DNA of 64,000 bases from Caldilineaceae bacterium. Its GTDB lineage: Bacteria > Chloroflexota > Anaerolineae > Caldilineales > Caldilineaceae. The position numbers were made by a program, and so were the translations under genes. Position 1 is the first letter of the stretch. Every line of letters begins with the position of its first letter. Shown here piece after piece: positions 61,796-64,000 of this stretch. Location: positions 62,001 through 126,000 of the forward strand of contig JACKBC010000003.1 in assembly GCA_020634755.1 (NCBI GenBank). Reading direction: 5' to 3'. The notes beneath the pieces are model-generated. The model searched no databases and was not told the origin of the DNA. It saw only the letters and a program-made list of their open reading frames with translations.

Positions 61796-64000
61796 TTAAG
61801 ACCAAACCCAGGAGATTTCTTCCCGCTGCGCAGATGGCGAAACGATCTGTTGCCCCCCAGTGCTTTCGGGCAGCAGATCGACTTTGATTTGCAGCAATTC
61901 GCTCAAGTGCTGCTTGAGGGCGAGATAACTTTCCAGATCGGGGTGTGAATCAAAGCGCACTACCAGTTGGGATTGGGGCAGGTTGATGGCAGGGGGCGCA
62001 GCCAAGCCAATGGCGGCGACGCTGTAGCGCTTAAAGAGCTGCTGACGATGTTTGCGCAAAACGGCGAAAACTTCTTCACGCAAGATGGCCAGCGACATAT
62101 CATTCGCCATTGGCGGTGCTTCTTGCGCCGCGGTCAATGGCTGCGTAGTGCTGGCAGCGGCTTCCGCTAGCGTATAGTACGTGCCGCGGCCTTTGCCGTG
62201 CACCTGCAAATAGCCCTTTTCGGTCAGGCTGCCCAGACGGCGCGTGGCCGTGGCGCGACTCACATTGGCCAGGTCCATAATGAGCTTGGGCGTCAGCCGC
62301 GGTTCAGCTTTGGCCAGCTGGATAATCTCCAGTTCATCCTGTTCCAAAGCGGGACGCATTGTGCTTTGGGCCGGCTGGGATGGATCGTCATCCAGCGTGT
62401 CCACCTCGATCGATTGAAAGAGCGGAAATTGGCTGCGCAGCGTGTTGAAATAGTCGATCTGGTCGGCAAAGCCAGCCTGGAGCGATAGCGCATAGCCGCT
62501 TTGCCAGTGCTGAATGGCCAGCGCCGGTTGCTCCAATTGCGCATACACCTCGGCCAGATTGGAGTGAATGCGCGATTCGGCCAGCGGCAGGCCAATCTCT
62601 CGACAGATGTTCAAGCTTTCTTGGTAATTGGCCAAGGCGGCTTGCAGACGCCCGTCCAAGTGATGCGCCAGCCCAATATTGCTCAAGCAGACGGCTATTT
62701 TTGGGCGATTATCCAAATGCCGATGGACCTGCAATGCGTCTTCATGGGCCGCAATGGCGTGGACATATTCGCCCATATTGGCATAGAGAATGCCCAAATT
62801 GCCAAAAGATTGGGCCACGCGTCCCATATCCCCAAGCCCTTCCCGCAGGGCAAGCGCCGCTTGCGCGTGTTGAATCGCCTCGGTATAGCGCTGATTTTCC
62901 CCACACAAATAAGAGAGCGCGTCAAGCACATCGGCTTGCTGCTGGATGGTAATGGGCGTTTGGGCCAAGGCCAGCAGCAGATCCTGCTCGGCCAAAGTCC
63001 ACTCTTTGCGCAGGATATATATCCAGGCGCGGTCCTTGAGCAGGTCAATGCGTTCTGGGTCATCAATTTCAAAGCGCGTCAGCGCCTGCTGATAATAGTT
63101 GAGCGCATGCAGCTGGTTGTGAAATTCAAAGAGCTTGCCCATGCGCCGGTAAATGCGCGCCTGATAGAAGGATGAATCGACCACGCGCAGGGCGCTGCGA
63201 CAGGCGGCCAATGCTTCTGTATGCGCGCCATTTACCATGAGCAGATCGCTGAGTAATATTTGGATGTCGCGCCATTGGGCGGGCGCTAGTTTGGAGACGG
63301 GAAACCTTTGCAACAACAGACGAAGCTCGGTAGATTGTAGTTCGCTGATGAGTTCGGAAGCCGATGCCAGCAGAATGGTGGCGGCGGTAGCCCAATTCTC
63401 GGCCTGCTGCAAGTGGCGGACCGCCAACAGCGGCTCGTCTTGCTCCGTGTAATAATCTGCGGCGCGTTGGTGGCGCCGCTTGGCCAGCGCCAACGGTTGC
63501 CGGGCGTAGATAAAGCGGCGCAGCACCGGCGAAAGCCATAGGCTGGAGCCCGCATCTTCTGTCAGCAGAAAGCGGTGGCGCACCAGATAGTCCAATGCAT
63601 GTTCCAAGCGCTGATAATTTTCGATGGCCGCCATTTTGTTGAGCAACTGGCGCGGGAAGACCGTCTCAAACGTGGCCGCCACACCCAGCAGATCCAGCGC
63701 CGCCTGCTGTTTTTGCAACACTTGATAGACTTCGCTCAGCGCCAGCTGTTGCAGCTCGGCATTGGCGCGGCCCGTATCGTGCTGCTCTTGCAGCCACTGC
63801 GCCACTTCGCGGATGGCGCGGTTGCGTTCGTCGAAGAAGGTGTCTGGGCTGGGGATGCCGGTTAAGGCGACGAGCGTTTCGGTAAAGCGCCCCCCTTCGA
63901 TAAAATCATCTGGGTGCAGCGGTTCCAGATAGCGATGACGTAAAATGTTGTAGCGCCACCAGCGCGGGTCGCTCCAGGTTGGGTCATCTAAAGGGCGTTC
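61796..64000 (-). CDS. TPR-repeat transcriptional regulator with C-terminal winged helix (partial, N-terminus outside window)
   Basis: The frame is open from the window edge to the stop at 61796, giving about 734 residues. A start at 63805 is only the first GTG in the window; coding sequence continues upstream of it. The visible part has an upstream helical region like MalT/STAND regulators (LLTEDAGSSLWLSPVLRRFIYARQ), then about eight TPR-like repeats (for example MGRVAQSFGNLGILYANMGEY). A winged helix follows (DELEIIQLAKAEPRLTPKLIMD, then SRATATRRLGSLTEKGYLQVHG). A small C-terminal domain completes it. An N-terminal ATPase domain would be expected off the edge. Its convergent position next to the sugar ABC operon suggests it may control it, but that is inference. 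Confidence 0.85.
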   Translation of the reverse strand, partial: ERPLDDPTWSDPRWWRYNILRHRYLEPLHPDDFIEGGRFTETLVALTGIPSPDTFFDERNRAIREVAQWLQEQHDTGRANAELQQLALSEVYQVLQKQQAALDLLGVAATFETVFPRQLLNKMAAIENYQRLEHALDYLVRHRFLLTEDAGSSLWLSPVLRRFIYARQPLALAKRRHQRAADYYTEQDEPLLAVRHLQQAENWATAATILLASASELISELQSTELRLLLQRFPVSKLAPAQWRDIQILLSDLLMVNGAHTEALAACRSALRVVDSSFYQARIYRRMGKLFEFHNQLHALNYYQQALTRFEIDDPERIDLLKDRAWIYILRKEWTLAEQDLLLALAQTPITIQQQADVLDALSYLCGENQRYTEAIQHAQAALALREGLGDMGRVAQSFGNLGILYANMGEYVHAIAAHEDALQVHRHLDNRPKIAVCLSNIGLAHHLDGRLQAALANYQESLNICREIGLPLAESRIHSNLAEVYAQLEQPALAIQHWQSGYALSLQAGFADQIDYFNTLRSQFPLFQSIEVDTLDDDPSQPAQSTMRPALEQDELEIIQLAKAEPRLTPKLIMDLANVSRATATRRLGSLTEKGYLQVHGKGRGTYYTLAEAAASTTQPLTAAQEAPPMANDMSLAILREEVFAVLRKHRQQLFKRYSVAAIGLAAPPAINLPQSQLVVRFDSHPDLESYLALKQHLSELLQIKVDLLPESTGGQQIVSPSAQREEISWVWS

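Overview
This window looks like a piece of a Chloroflexota chromosome, most like the filamentous Caldilinea/Anaerolineae group. The reasons are large GT-C membrane proteins of the DUF2298 (Chlor_Arch_YYY) and TIGR03663 types, known mainly from Chloroflexota and archaea; secreted proteins carrying an LPIVKN or LPLLLK anchor-like motif; ABC sugar transporters without their own ATPase; and intergenic DNA full of short palindromic repeats. The species assignment is inference. No rRNA, tRNA, CRISPR array or complete insertion sequence was seen.

Layout. 1-2.6 kb: the end of a minus-strand sugar ABC operon (two permeases, then a Tat-type lipoprotein binding protein cut by the window edge). 3-7.2 kb: a large secreted BNR/Asp-box propeller lipoprotein. 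7.9-9.9 kb: a MarR regulator and an MFS exporter. 10-14.5 kb: two small membrane proteins and a secreted protein with five DUF11-like repeats. 15.2-20.5 kb: a complete glycine cleavage operon (gcvT-gcvH-gcvP, minus strand) behind a tandem glycine riboswitch with its own terminator. 21-24.2 kb: a small CBM48-like protein and a GT39-type membrane protein. 24.9-26.4 kb: a membrane-anchored DUF348/G5/3D cell-wall protein. 26.7-44.7 kb: five consecutive very large plus-strand membrane proteins: a GT39+DUF2298 fusion, a stand-alone DUF2298 protein, a GT39-like protein, a TIGR03663+NHL protein, and a GT39+PA14+PA14+NHL protein. This is probably a surface-glycan or protein-glycosylation locus and is the strongest candidate for a poorly described system here. 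44.9-45.5 kb: a VapBC-like toxin-antitoxin pair. 45.9-49.3 kb: a membrane protein, a LysM/M23 peptidase, a methyltransferase and a TIM-barrel isomerase. 49.5-51.8 kb: a divergent MocR regulator and PNPOx-like flavoprotein. 52-53.6 kb: an ECF sigma factor fused to ankyrin repeats. 53.7-55.1 kb: an MFS transporter behind a leader-peptide attenuator. 55.4-57.4 kb: leuA behind a leucine-rich leader peptide and terminator. 57.9-61.5 kb: a second sugar ABC operon. 61.8-64 kb: the C-terminal part of a TPR/winged-helix regulator, perhaps controlling that operon.

The intergenic DNA is unusually structured. One family of about 84-bp elements with terminal inverted repeats (GACTTACGCAAGCCT-like ends) occurs at least eight times, each time between or upstream of genes. 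A second 84-bp family with CCGTAAAT/ATTTACGG ends occurs three times, once in frame inside the GT39 gene. There are also octamer-based repeats and 23-24 bp hairpins at gene boundaries in the glycosyltransferase locus, two palindromic elements that begin exactly at stop codons, and a decayed duplicate of the leucine attenuator. All repeat comparisons were made by eye.
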